Source: Comamonadaceae bacterium (GTDB lineage: Bacteria; Pseudomonadota; Gammaproteobacteria; Burkholderiales; Burkholderiaceae_C). Taken from it: a stretch of DNA of 32,440 bases. Both the position numbers and the translations under genes were made by a program. The DNA is taken from positions 1 through 32,440 of the forward strand of contig CANFSO010000013.1 in the NCBI GenBank assembly GCA_947449895.1, read 5' to 3'. The notes under the pieces are model-generated. The model saw only the letters and a list, made by a program, of their open reading frames with translations, was not told the origin of the DNA and searched no databases. Positions 14,064 through 22,158 of the stretch are shown one piece after another (position 1 is the first letter of the stretch; each line of letters opens with the position of its first letter).

Positions 14064-16352
14064 ATGAAATTTCGCTTCCCCATCGTCATCATTGATGAAG
14101 ACTTTCGCTCTGAAAATACCTCTGGTCTGGGGATTCGCGCGCTGGCGCAAGCCATTGAAACCGAAGGCTTTGAAGTTCTGGGTGTGACCAGTTACGGTGA
14201 CTTATCGCAGTTTGCGCAGCAGCAAAGCCGCGCCAGCGCTTTCATTTTGTCGATCGACGACGAAGAGTTCACACCCGGTCCCGATCTTGATCCGGCGGTG
14301 CTGAATTTGCGACATTTCATCGCTGAAGTCCGCCGCAAAAATTTGGATGTGCCTATCTATGTGTATGGCGAGACCAAAACCTCTCGCCACATTCCGAACG
14401 ACATCTTGCGTGAATTGCATGGCTTTATTCACATGTTTGAGGACACGCCTGAGTTTGTTGCGCGTCACATCATTCGCGAAGCCAAGAGTTATCTGGAAGG
14501 TGTGCAGCCCCCGTTTTTCAAAGCTTTGCTGGACTATGCCGAAGACGGTTCCTATTCTTGGCATTGCCCGGGCCACTCCGGCGGCGTGGCTTTTTTGAAA
14601 AGCCCGGTGGGGCAGATGTTCCACCAGTTCTTCGGTGAGAACATGTTGCGCGCTGACGTTTGCAATGCAGTAGAAGAGCTCGGTCAGTTGTTGGACCATG
14701 ACGGTGCGATTGGCGCCAGCGAGCGCAATGCAGCGCGTATTTTCAATGCAGATCACTGTTTCTTTGTCACCAATGGCACCTCCACCAGCAACAAGATTGT
14801 TTGGCATCACACCGTAGCGCCTGGCGACGTGGTCGTGGTCGATCGAAACTGCCACAAGTCGATCTTGCACGCGATCATCATGACCGGCGCGATCCCGGTG
14901 TTTTTGAAGCCGACGCGCAATCACTTTGGCATCATCGGCCCGATTCCGCAAAGTGAGTTTGAGCCTGAGGCTATCCGCGCCAAAATCGCTGCGAATCCGC
15001 TGCTCAAGGGAGTGGATGCCAGCAAGGTTAAACCGCGCGTGCTGACCTTGACGCAATCAACCTATGACGGCGTTTTGTACAACACCGAGACCATTAAGGG
15101 CATGCTGGACGGTTACATTGACAACCTCCACTTTGACGAAGCTTGGTTGCCGCATGCGGCTTTCCATCCGTTCTATGGGACGTACCACGCCATGGGAAAA
15201 AATCGAATTCGCCCCAAAGAAGCGGTGGTGTATTCAACGCAGTCTATTCACAAACTGCTCGCAGGTATCAGCCAAGCCAGCCACGTGCTGGTGCAAGATT
15301 CGCAAACAACCAAGCTCGACAGGCACCTCTTTAATGAGGCTTACCTGATGCACACCTCTACCTCGCCGCAATACAGCATCATTGCCAGCTGCGACGTGGC
15401 TGCGGCGATGATGGAGCCGCCCGGCGGCACTGCCTTGGTTGAAGAAAGCATTGCCGAGGCGTTGGACTTCCGCCGTGCCATGCGCAAGATTGACCAAGAG
15501 TACGGCGATGACTGGTGGTTCAAGGTGTGGGGCCCCGACAAGTTGGTTGATGAAGGCATTGGCGAGGCCAAGGACTGGATCATCAAGGGCGAGTCACGCA
15601 GCGCCAAGACAGCTAAAAACGGCGCCAACAACTGGCATGGTTTTGGTCAAATGGCCACCGGTTTCAACATGCTAGACCCGATCAAGTCGACCATCGTCAC
15701 GCCAGGCATGGACTTGAATGGCAAGTTCGCCAAGACAGGCATTCCGGCCAGCATCGTGACCAAATTTTTGGCCGAGCATGGCGTGATCGTTGAAAAAACG
15801 GGTCTCTACAGCTTCTTCATCATGTTCACCATCGGCATCACCAAAGGCCGCTGGAACACGCTGCTGACGGCGCTGCAGCAGTTCAAGGACGATTACGACA
15901 AGAACCAGCCGATGTGGCGCGTCTTGCCCGAGTTTTGCCAAAAGTACCCTAAGTACGAGCGCATGGGACTGACTGATTTGTGTCAGCACATCCACGCGCA
16001 GTACGCCAAGTACGACATAGCCCGTTTGACGACTGAGGTTTATTTGAGCGACCTGACGCCGGCCATGAAGCCGAGCGATGCGTATGCGCACATTGCGCAC
16101 CGCACCACAGAGCGGGTCGAGATTGATCACTTGGAAGGCCGTATCACGGTCGGCTTGGTAACGCCTTACCCACCGGGTATTCCTCTGCTGATTCCTGGTG
16201 AAGTTTTCAACAAAAAAATTGTCGATTACCTGAAGTTTGCGCGCGAGTTCAACAGCCAGTGCCCTGGTTTTGAAACAGATATCCACGGCTTGGTCGAACA
16301 GGAAGACGCGAAAGGCAAGAAGCGTTATTACGCGGACTGCGTGAAGCGCTGA
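14064..16352 (+). CDS. PLP-dependent lysine/ornithine/arginine decarboxylase (class III, large form)
   Basis: 762 residues. An N-terminal wing domain resembling a response-regulator receiver fold covers about 1-130 (FPIVIIDEDFRSENTSGLGIRALAQAIE). The PLP domain follows, with the cofactor lysine in STQSIHK (Lys397), the ring-nitrogen aspartate in HFDEAW (Asp358) and the TNGTSTSNK segment at 236-244. The C-terminal domain runs to the end. This is the family of inducible AdiA, CadA and SpeF. The segments visible do not let me choose between arginine, lysine and ornithine as substrate. It is transcribed divergently from nfeD, and no obvious Shine-Dalgarno precedes the ATG. No antiporter or polyamine gene is adjacent. 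It converges with ligE, leaving one base between the stops. Confidence 0.88.
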   Translation: MKFRFPIVIIDEDFRSENTSGLGIRALAQAIETEGFEVLGVTSYGDLSQFAQQQSRASAFILSIDDEEFTPGPDLDPAVLNLRHFIAEVRRKNLDVPIYVYGETKTSRHIPNDILRELHGFIHMFEDTPEFVARHIIREAKSYLEGVQPPFFKALLDYAEDGSYSWHCPGHSGGVAFLKSPVGQMFHQFFGENMLRADVCNAVEELGQLLDHDGAIGASERNAARIFNADHCFFVTNGTSTSNKIVWHHTVAPGDVVVVDRNCHKSILHAIIMTGAIPVFLKPTRNHFGIIGPIPQSEFEPEAIRAKIAANPLLKGVDASKVKPRVLTLTQSTYDGVLYNTETIKGMLDGYIDNLHFDEAWLPHAAFHPFYGTYHAMGKNRIRPKEAVVYSTQSIHKLLAGISQASHVLVQDSQTTKLDRHLFNEAYLMHTSTSPQYSIIASCDVAAAMMEPPGGTALVEESIAEALDFRRAMRKIDQEYGDDWWFKVWGPDKLVDEGIGEAKDWIIKGESRSAKTAKNGANNWHGFGQMATGFNMLDPIKSTIVTPGMDLNGKFAKTGIPASIVTKFLAEHGVIVEKTGLYSFFIMFTIGITKGRWNTLLTALQQFKDDYDKNQPMWRVLPEFCQKYPKYERMGLTDLCQHIHAQYAKYDIARLTTEVYLSDLTPAMKPSDAYAHIAHRTTERVEIDHLEGRITVGLVTPYPPGIPLLIPGEVFNKKIVDYLKFAREFNSQCPGFETDIHGLVEQEDAKGKKRYYADCVKR

Positions 16353-16353
16353 T

Positions 16354-17289
16354 TTATGGGGTGGGCATGCTGGCTTCTGCGTCGCTACGGATACGCATGA
16401 AGCTGGCAAAACGCGGAATGCCGCTCTCGTTCAAGCCTCTGAACCGAAAAGTCACTGTAGAGCCAATCGGCGGGGGTGCGATGCGTTCAGCATCACTCAG
16501 TCCGGTGCCGATTTTGAAGCGCAAGGGCTTTTGCCCTGACGCGGCCGGCATTTCGACCCATAGGGCGCCCAGCGCACCCGCATATTTACCTTGGCCTAGC
16601 AAATGCCCGACGACTCTCGCTTCGGCATCCTCGTGGGTTTTGACTTTCAGCAAGTCATCGGTGCGGCCGCCGCGATAAAGCGATGCGCCGCGGTGCAGCA
16701 TCAAACCTTCACTGTTCGCCTTCACATGCTGTGTGAGCTGCTTGCGCAGTGCCTGATGGCTGGGGACTTTCCACTGAGGCACCGCCTGCACCCAAGGCTG
16801 ATGAATCTGTTGGACTAAGCTGTTGAGCGCCGGGATGCGCTCCGTGAAAGTGCCGCCATGGGCCGGCAAGTCAAACACCATGAAGCGAATGCTGTGCCAA
16901 GCAACGTCATCTGGTGTTTGTTTCCGCACGGTGGACACGGTCTGTTGAAACTCTCCACGGCCAGCCCAGAGTTCACCGTCCATAGGCACATTCGGCCAAC
17001 CAGCGGTAAACCACATGGGTGCAAAAACGGTTTCTCCACCGCGAGTCAGTAGTTTTTGGCCATCCCAGTAGCCACGCATACCGTCGTATTTTTCACTCAC
17101 CCAATAGTCCCGCAGGTCAAGCCCCGGGTGGTAGACCTTGGCCAACATCATCGGTGGATTGTTCTCGGCCGCCGACAGCGGCGAGGCAGGCGCTATCAAA
17201 AGCGCGAGAACCAGCCCGAGCGACATCAACCTCAGCCAAGCCATGCCCACCTTGGCACGGCGAGCAACGGAGGGGAGGCTGCTGTGCAT
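16354..17289 (-). CDS. ligE: LigE-type minimal ATP-dependent DNA ligase with export signal
   Basis: 311 residues. The nucleotidyltransferase motif I KYDGMR starts at the adenylation lysine Lys67; MDGELWAGRGEFQ (103-115) resembles motif III, a later FMVFDLP segment matches motif IIIa, SEGLMLHRG motif IV and DDLLKVKTHEDAEARVV motif V. An OB-fold domain follows; the small size fits LigE, which lacks the extra DNA-binding domains. The N-terminus is a signal peptide (LMSLGLVLALLIAPASPLSA), so the ligase is predicted to act in the periplasm, where LigE has been linked to extracellular DNA and competence. ATG 17244 (residue 16) is preceded by AAGGTGG and may be the real start. It follows fabI by 6 bases and is probably cotranscribed. 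Chromosomal replication would use a separate NAD-dependent LigA. Confidence 0.9.
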   Translation of the reverse strand: MHSSLPSVARRAKVGMAWLRLMSLGLVLALLIAPASPLSAAENNPPMMLAKVYHPGLDLRDYWVSEKYDGMRGYWDGQKLLTRGGETVFAPMWFTAGWPNVPMDGELWAGRGEFQQTVSTVRKQTPDDVAWHSIRFMVFDLPAHGGTFTERIPALNSLVQQIHQPWVQAVPQWKVPSHQALRKQLTQHVKANSEGLMLHRGASLYRGGRTDDLLKVKTHEDAEARVVGHLLGQGKYAGALGALWVEMPAASGQKPLRFKIGTGLSDAERIAPPPIGSTVTFRFRGLNESGIPRFASFMRIRSDAEASMPTP

Positions 17290-17295
17290 GGAGCG

Positions 17296-18093
17296 TTAGC
17301 TTTGTTCGACGGGTTCTGCAATGCCGCCGACGACATGGCTGAAACCGCCATCGACGTAGGTGATTTCAGCCGTCACGCCACTCGCCAAATCGCTCATCAG
17401 AAACGCTGCGACGTTACCAACTTCGTCAATCGTCACGTTGCGGCGAATCGGCGAGGCCGCAGCCACTGCGCCCAGAATTTTGCTGAACCCGGCAATGCCG
17501 CTGGCCGCCAGCGTCTTGATCGGTCCGGCGCTGATGCCGTTGACGCGCATGCCCTTGGGGCCCATGGACTCGGCCATGTAGCGTACCGAGGCCTCCAGAC
17601 TGGCCTTGGCCAAACCCATCGTGTTGTAGTTGGGCAGCACGCGCAGCGCACCCAAGTAGGTCAGCGTCAGCAGCGCTGATTTTTTGTTCAGGTAGGGCAG
17701 GGCGGCTTTGGCCATGGCCGGAAAGCTGTAGGCGCTGATGTCATGCGCGACCTTGAAGCCTTCGCGCGACAGACCTTCTAAAAAGTCACCGGCAATCGAT
17801 TCGCGTGGGGCGTAGCCAATCGAGTGAACAAAGCCGTCGAAGGTCGGCCAGTGGGCTGACAGGTCACCGAACAACTTCTCGATTTGCGCGTCGTCACCGA
17901 CGTCGCAATCAAAGATCAGAGTCGAGTCGAAGTCGGCTGCAAATTCGGTGATGCGGCCTTTGAAGCGCTCACCCACGTAGCTGAACGCCAGCTCGGCACC
18001 TTGTGCGTGGCAGGCCTTGGCGATGCCGTAGGCGATCGAGCGGTTCGACAGCACGCCGGTGATCAGCAGTTTTTTGCCAGTCAAAAATCCCAT
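17296..18093 (-). CDS. fabI: FabI, enoyl-[acyl-carrier-protein] reductase (NADH)
   Basis: 265 residues, close to the 262 of the E. coli enzyme. The FabI-specific nucleotide motif [20 protein letters not shown] occupies 6-25. SIGYAP lies at 91-96. The catalytic residues Tyr146, Tyr156 and Lys163 fall at exactly the E. coli numbering. [16 protein letters not shown] follows. FabI catalyses the last reduction of each fatty-acid elongation cycle and is the triclosan/isoniazid-type drug target. It is divergent from yejA, with 78 bases between starts, and leads into ligE. Confidence 0.96.
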   Translation of the reverse strand: MGFLTGKKLLITGVLSNRSIAYGIAKACHAQGAELAFSYVGERFKGRITEFAADFDSTLIFDCDVGDDAQIEKLFGDLSAHWPTFDGFVHSIGYAPRESIAGDFLEGLSREGFKVAHDISAYSFPAMAKAALPYLNKKSALLTLTYLGALRVLPNYNTMGLAKASLEASVRYMAESMGPKGMRVNGISAGPIKTLAASGIAGFSKILGAVAAASPIRRNVTIDEVGNVAAFLMSDLASGVTAEITYVDGGFSHVVGGIAEPVEQS

Positions 18094-18171
18094 GTTCTTA
18101 TTCCAATCAAGTTTTTGTTGGCCGTCACCGTTCGCCCAGAACGGGACAGATAGTTAAGGCAGAATTGTCGC

Positions 18172-19989
18172 ATGCGGTGTCTTCGTCTTGTTGCGGTTTT
18201 TCTGTCTCTGGCTTGGGGCCTTGGCGTCAGTGCGTCGGCTTGGGCCGGATACGGCTACGCGCTTTGGGGCAACCTCAAATACCCCGCCGGCTTCAGCCAT
18301 TTTGACTATGTCAACCCAGCCGCGCCTAAAGGCGGCGAGCTGCGTTTGGTGAGCAATCTGCGCACCTCTACCTTTGACAAATACAACCCATTCACCATCA
18401 AGGGCAGTGCGCCGGCCTACTTGGCCGACTTGATGTTTGACACCTTATTGGTCGGCTCGCTTGACGAAACCGCGGCAGGTTACGGCCTGCTGGCCGAAGA
18501 CGTGACGGTGGCGGCCGATGGTTTAAGCGCGACCTTTGTGCTGCGCCCAGACGCCCGATTCCACAATGGTGAGCCGGTGCAAGCCGCCGACGTGAAGCAC
18601 AGTTTTGACGTGCTCATGGGCCCTTACACCTCGCCGGCCTACAAGTCGTTGCTAGAAGACGTGGCCGGCATAGATGTGCTGGGCGAACGCCGCCTGCGTT
18701 ACCGCTTCAAAAAACCAAACCGTGAACTGCCGCTGACGGTGGGTGGCTTGCCGGTTTTCAGCCGCAGCTGGGGCATGGAAGGGGGTCAGCCCAAAAGCTT
18801 TGACAACGTGGTGATGGACATTCCCATCGGCAGCGGTCCCTACAAAATCGGGCCTGTGCGCTTTGGCAAGGACATTACCTATGTTCGCGACCCGACCTAC
18901 TGGGCCAATGACTTGAACGTGCGTCGCGGCATGGTCAACTTCGACCGCATCACTGTCAAAATTTACAAAGACAACACCGCCAAACTGGAAGCGCTGAAGG
19001 CAGGTGAGTTCGATCTCATGCGGTTTTTTTCAGCCGGTGATTGGGCTCGGCGCGTCAACGGCAAGCGTTTTGATTCTGGAGAGCTGGTCAAGGGTGAGTT
19101 CAAGCACAGCCTGCCGTCGGGTTTTCAGAGCTACGTCATCAATGTTCGGCGTGACAAGTTCAAGGATGTGCGGGTCCGCGAAGCCTTGGGTCTGGCGATT
19201 GATTACGAGTGGATGAACCGGCAGATGTTCTACAGCGCTTACCAGCGCGTGGTCGGTTTGTTTGGCAACACCGCTTGCCAAGCCAGCGCTTTGCCCAGCC
19301 CGCAAGAGCTGGCCATTTTGACGCCGTGGCGCCAGCAGATTCCCGCTGCAGCACTGGGCCCGATGTTTGCACCACCGCGTACCGATGGCGACAGCTCACT
19401 GCGGGCTAACCTGCGCCGCGCCCGTGACCTGTTGGCAGACGCCGGTTGGCACATTCAGGGCAGCGTGTTGCGTAACAGCAGCGGTGAGGCCATGGTGATT
19501 GAGTACCTCGACAGCAACGAAGGCGGCGCACGCGTGGTGGCGCCTTGGGCCCGCAACCTTGAAAAACTCGGAATTCAGCTCAACTACCGTGCCGTCGATT
19601 TCGCGCTCTACCAGCAGCGCCTCAGCAAGTTTGAGTTCGACATCGTGTCCTTGGCCTACGGCGGCACCCACAACCCAGGGCAAGAGTACGCCAACATGTT
19701 CGGCAGCCAAGCCGCCGTCACCGAAGACTCCGGCAACATGGCGGGCGTGAGCAGCCAAGCGGTCGATGCGATCATTGCGCGCATGACCAGTGCCAAAACC
19801 CAGGCCGAATTGCTGCCGGCTTGCCGCGCGCTAGACCGCGTCATCAGCCACAGCCACTACCTCATTCCTCAGTGGACGGCGTCCACCCACCGCATGGCTT
19901 TCAATGACCAGCGGCTCGCTCGCCCGCCCTTAACGCCGGCTTATTCCACGGGCGAGGCCTGGGCCATTTTCACTTGGTGGGCGCGCTGA
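18172..19989 (+). CDS. yejA: YejA, periplasmic substrate-binding protein of a peptide/microcin C-type ABC importer
   Basis: 605 residues with a signal peptide (RCLRLVAVFLSLAWGLGVSASAWA, cleaved near residue 25). The mature protein is a family 5 (SBP_bac_5) solute-binding protein. It shows YEJA-type features: the GYALWGNLKYPAGFSHFDYVNPAAPKGG opening, DIPIGSGPYKI mid-protein, a RVREALGLAIDYEWMN segment and VTEDSGNMAGV near the end. In E. coli YejABEF takes up peptides and microcin C. The stop TGA overlaps the ATG of yejB, so the operon is coupled. Confidence 0.92.
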   Translation: MRCLRLVAVFLSLAWGLGVSASAWAGYGYALWGNLKYPAGFSHFDYVNPAAPKGGELRLVSNLRTSTFDKYNPFTIKGSAPAYLADLMFDTLLVGSLDETAAGYGLLAEDVTVAADGLSATFVLRPDARFHNGEPVQAADVKHSFDVLMGPYTSPAYKSLLEDVAGIDVLGERRLRYRFKKPNRELPLTVGGLPVFSRSWGMEGGQPKSFDNVVMDIPIGSGPYKIGPVRFGKDITYVRDPTYWANDLNVRRGMVNFDRITVKIYKDNTAKLEALKAGEFDLMRFFSAGDWARRVNGKRFDSGELVKGEFKHSLPSGFQSYVINVRRDKFKDVRVREALGLAIDYEWMNRQMFYSAYQRVVGLFGNTACQASALPSPQELAILTPWRQQIPAAALGPMFAPPRTDGDSSLRANLRRARDLLADAGWHIQGSVLRNSSGEAMVIEYLDSNEGGARVVAPWARNLEKLGIQLNYRAVDFALYQQRLSKFEFDIVSLAYGGTHNPGQEYANMFGSQAAVTEDSGNMAGVSSQAVDAIIARMTSAKTQAELLPACRALDRVISHSHYLIPQWTASTHRMAFNDQRLARPPLTPAYSTGEAWAIFTWWAR

Positions 19990-21023
19990 TGCTGGCTTAC
20001 ATCCTCAAACGTTTGCTGCTGATGGTGCCGACCTTGCTCGGCGTGCTGATCATCACCTTTGCCGTGGTTCAGTTTGTGCCCGGTGGGCCGGTCGAGCAGT
20101 ATTTGGCCGAAGCCAAAGCGGGTGCAAGCAGTGGGGGAGGGGCAGAAGGGGGCGGCTTCAGTTACCGGGGGGCACAGGGCGTTGACCCGAAGCGCATTGA
20201 GCAGATCAAAGCGCTGTATGGCTTTGACAAGCCAGCGCATGAACGCTTCTTTCAAATGCTTGGGCAGTTTGCGCGTTTTGACTTGGGCACCAGCTTTTTT
20301 CAAAACAAAGACGTGTCGCAGCTGATCATTGAAAAGCTGCCAGTCTCCATCAGCCTCGGCTTGTGGACTTTTCTCATCAGCTACTTGGTGGCGGTGCCGT
20401 TGGGTGTTGCCAAGGCTGTGCGAGCGGGGTCACGGTTTGACCTCGTCACGACCTTGCTGGTGCTGGTCGGTTATGCGATTCCGGGCTTTGTGCTGGGCGT
20501 TGTTTTGCTGGTGATTTTTGGCGGGCAACTGCAGTGGTTTCCGCTGCGTGGTTTGACATCGAGCAACTGGGACGAGATGACTTGGACGGCCCGCGTGGTG
20601 GACTACCTGTGGCACATCGCCTTGCCGGTCACGGCGATGGTCTTGGGCAGTTTCGCTGTGACCGCCATCTTGACCAAAAATGCTTTTCTGGAAGAGATCC
20701 GCAAGCAGTACGTCATCACCGCGCGGGCCAAGGGTCTGGCTGAGCGGCAAGTGCTTTACAAACACGTTTTTCGGAATGCGCTGATTCCCATCATCACCGG
20801 CTTTCCGGCTGCTTTTGTAGGTGCCTTCTTCACCGGCTCGCTGCTGATTGAAACGCTTTTCTCGCTCGACGGCTTGGGTTTGCTGAGTTATGAAAGTGTG
20901 ATTCGCCGTGACTACCCTGTGGTGCTGGGCACGCTGTACTTTTTCACACTGATTGGCTTGCTCACCAAGCTGGTGAGTGACCTTTGTTATGTCTGGGTGG
21001 ACCCGCGTGTTAAATTTGAATGA
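19989..21023 (+). CDS. yejB: YejB, ABC importer permease
   Basis: 344 residues from ATG 19989, which shares its A with the yejA stop (TGATG). An in-frame GTG lies five codons upstream. The inner-membrane permease has six membrane segments and the binding-protein-dependent transport (BPD_transp_1) domain. The EAA loop, contacting the ATPase, is ITARAKGLAERQVLYKHVFRNALIPIITG. A glycine/serine-rich insert (ASSGGGAEGGG) lies in the large periplasmic loop near residue 45-55. It pairs with YejE. A GC-rich repeat element begins directly after its stop. Confidence 0.93.
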   Translation: MLAYILKRLLLMVPTLLGVLIITFAVVQFVPGGPVEQYLAEAKAGASSGGGAEGGGFSYRGAQGVDPKRIEQIKALYGFDKPAHERFFQMLGQFARFDLGTSFFQNKDVSQLIIEKLPVSISLGLWTFLISYLVAVPLGVAKAVRAGSRFDLVTTLLVLVGYAIPGFVLGVVLLVIFGGQLQWFPLRGLTSSNWDEMTWTARVVDYLWHIALPVTAMVLGSFAVTAILTKNAFLEEIRKQYVITARAKGLAERQVLYKHVFRNALIPIITGFPAAFVGAFFTGSLLIETLFSLDGLGLLSYESVIRRDYPVVLGTLYFFTLIGLLTKLVSDLCYVWVDPRVKFE

Positions 21024-21104
21024 CCCCCCCGAAGCGGCCTCTGGCCGCCTCCCCCCCGGGGGGGCGCCCGCTGCGGACGGGCTGAGCCCGATCCGCGCCG
21101 GCAC
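21024..21104. repeat. GC-rich multi-hairpin intergenic repeat (REP-like) between yejB and yejE
   Basis: Directly after the yejB stop come C7, the palindrome GCGGCC-TCT-GGCCGC (21034-21048), then C7G7 (21051-21064), GCCCG/CGGGC, and an imperfect hairpin around 21073-21094. The composition and stacked palindromes are unlike coding sequence on either side. I associate this style of element with intergenic regions of Comamonadaceae genomes. It contains no stop in the yejE frame, so it could be read as an N-terminal extension of YejE. Confidence 0.65.
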
Positions 21105-21132
21105 TTGGGAAGTCGGGGTTGGGTCGGCTACT

Positions 21133-22158
21133 GTGTCCTTATCGCCATCTCGGCGGGCTTGGCAGCGCTTTCGCCGGAACCGTCTCGGCTTCAGCAGTTT
21201 GGTGCTGTTTTGTGCGCTGGTGTTGGTCAGTCTGTTGGCTGAGGTGGTCTCGAACGACAGGCCTTTGCTGCTCAAGTACGAGGGCAGTTATTACTTTCCG
21301 ATCGTCACGGTGTACCCAGAAAAAATCTTCGGCGGTGATTTTGAAACAGCCACCGATTATCTTGATCCGTTCATTCAAAATAAGCTGACAGCGGGCAGCA
21401 ATTGGGTGATTTACGCGCCCAACCCTTACGGCCCGAGGACGCTGAATTACTTCGCCAAGGAACCGAATCCTTCGCGGCCGACGCGCGACAACTGGCTGGG
21501 CACCGACGACCGCGGCCGTGACCTGCTGGCGCAACTGATTTATGGCTTCAGAGTCAGCGTGCTGTTTGCCTTGGCTTTGACTTTTACCGGCGTGGTGTTG
21601 GGCGTTTTGTCGGGCGCGCTGCAAGGCTATTTTGGCGGCAAGGTGGATTTGGCTTTTCAACGCTTCATGGAGGTTTGGGGCTCTATGCCGGAGCTGTATT
21701 TGCTGATTATTTTCAGCGCTGTCTTCGCGCCCAGCATCGCTTTGTTGCTGGTGCTGCTCAGTCTGTTCGGCTGGCTCGGACTGTCAGACTACGTGCGCGC
21801 TGAATTCTTGCGGAATCGGCAACTCGACTACGTGCGTGCCGCACGCGCCATGGGCTTGAGTCCGTGGCAAATCATCATCCGCCATGTGCTGCCCAACAGC
21901 ATGACGCCGGTGGTGACCTTTCTGCCGTTTCGCATGAGTGCCGCTATTTTGGCTTTGACCTCTTTGGATTTTCTGGGCCTGGGCGTGCCGCCCGGAACAC
22001 CGTCCTTGGGCGAATTGTTGTCCCAAGGTAAAAACAACATCGATGCGTGGTGGATTTCGTTGTCAACTTTCACCGTGCTGGTGACGACGCTGCTGTTGCT
22101 GACCTTCATGGGTGACGCTCTGCGCGATGCGCTAGACCCGCGAAAGGCTGATCGATGA
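21133..22158 (+). CDS. yejE: YejE, ABC importer permease
   Basis: 341 residues from GTG 21133, giving SLSPSRRAWQRFRRNRLGF, the expected N-terminus before the first membrane helix. The frame is open back to GTG 20977 and ATG 20989 inside yejB, but the extra 48-52 residues are encoded by the intergenic repeat and look non-native. The BPD_transp_1 domain with six helices has the EAA loop VRAARAMGLSPWQIIIRHVLPNSM. The long periplasmic region at about 45-135 (YEGSYYFPIVTVYPEKIFGGDFETATDY) is typical of YejE. The Shine-Dalgarno is weak, so the start is uncertain. The stop overlaps the ATG of yejF. Confidence 0.88.
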   Translation: MSLSPSRRAWQRFRRNRLGFSSLVLFCALVLVSLLAEVVSNDRPLLLKYEGSYYFPIVTVYPEKIFGGDFETATDYLDPFIQNKLTAGSNWVIYAPNPYGPRTLNYFAKEPNPSRPTRDNWLGTDDRGRDLLAQLIYGFRVSVLFALALTFTGVVLGVLSGALQGYFGGKVDLAFQRFMEVWGSMPELYLLIIFSAVFAPSIALLLVLLSLFGWLGLSDYVRAEFLRNRQLDYVRAARAMGLSPWQIIIRHVLPNSMTPVVTFLPFRMSAAILALTSLDFLGLGVPPGTPSLGELLSQGKNNIDAWWISLSTFTVLVTTLLLLTFMGDALRDALDPRKADR

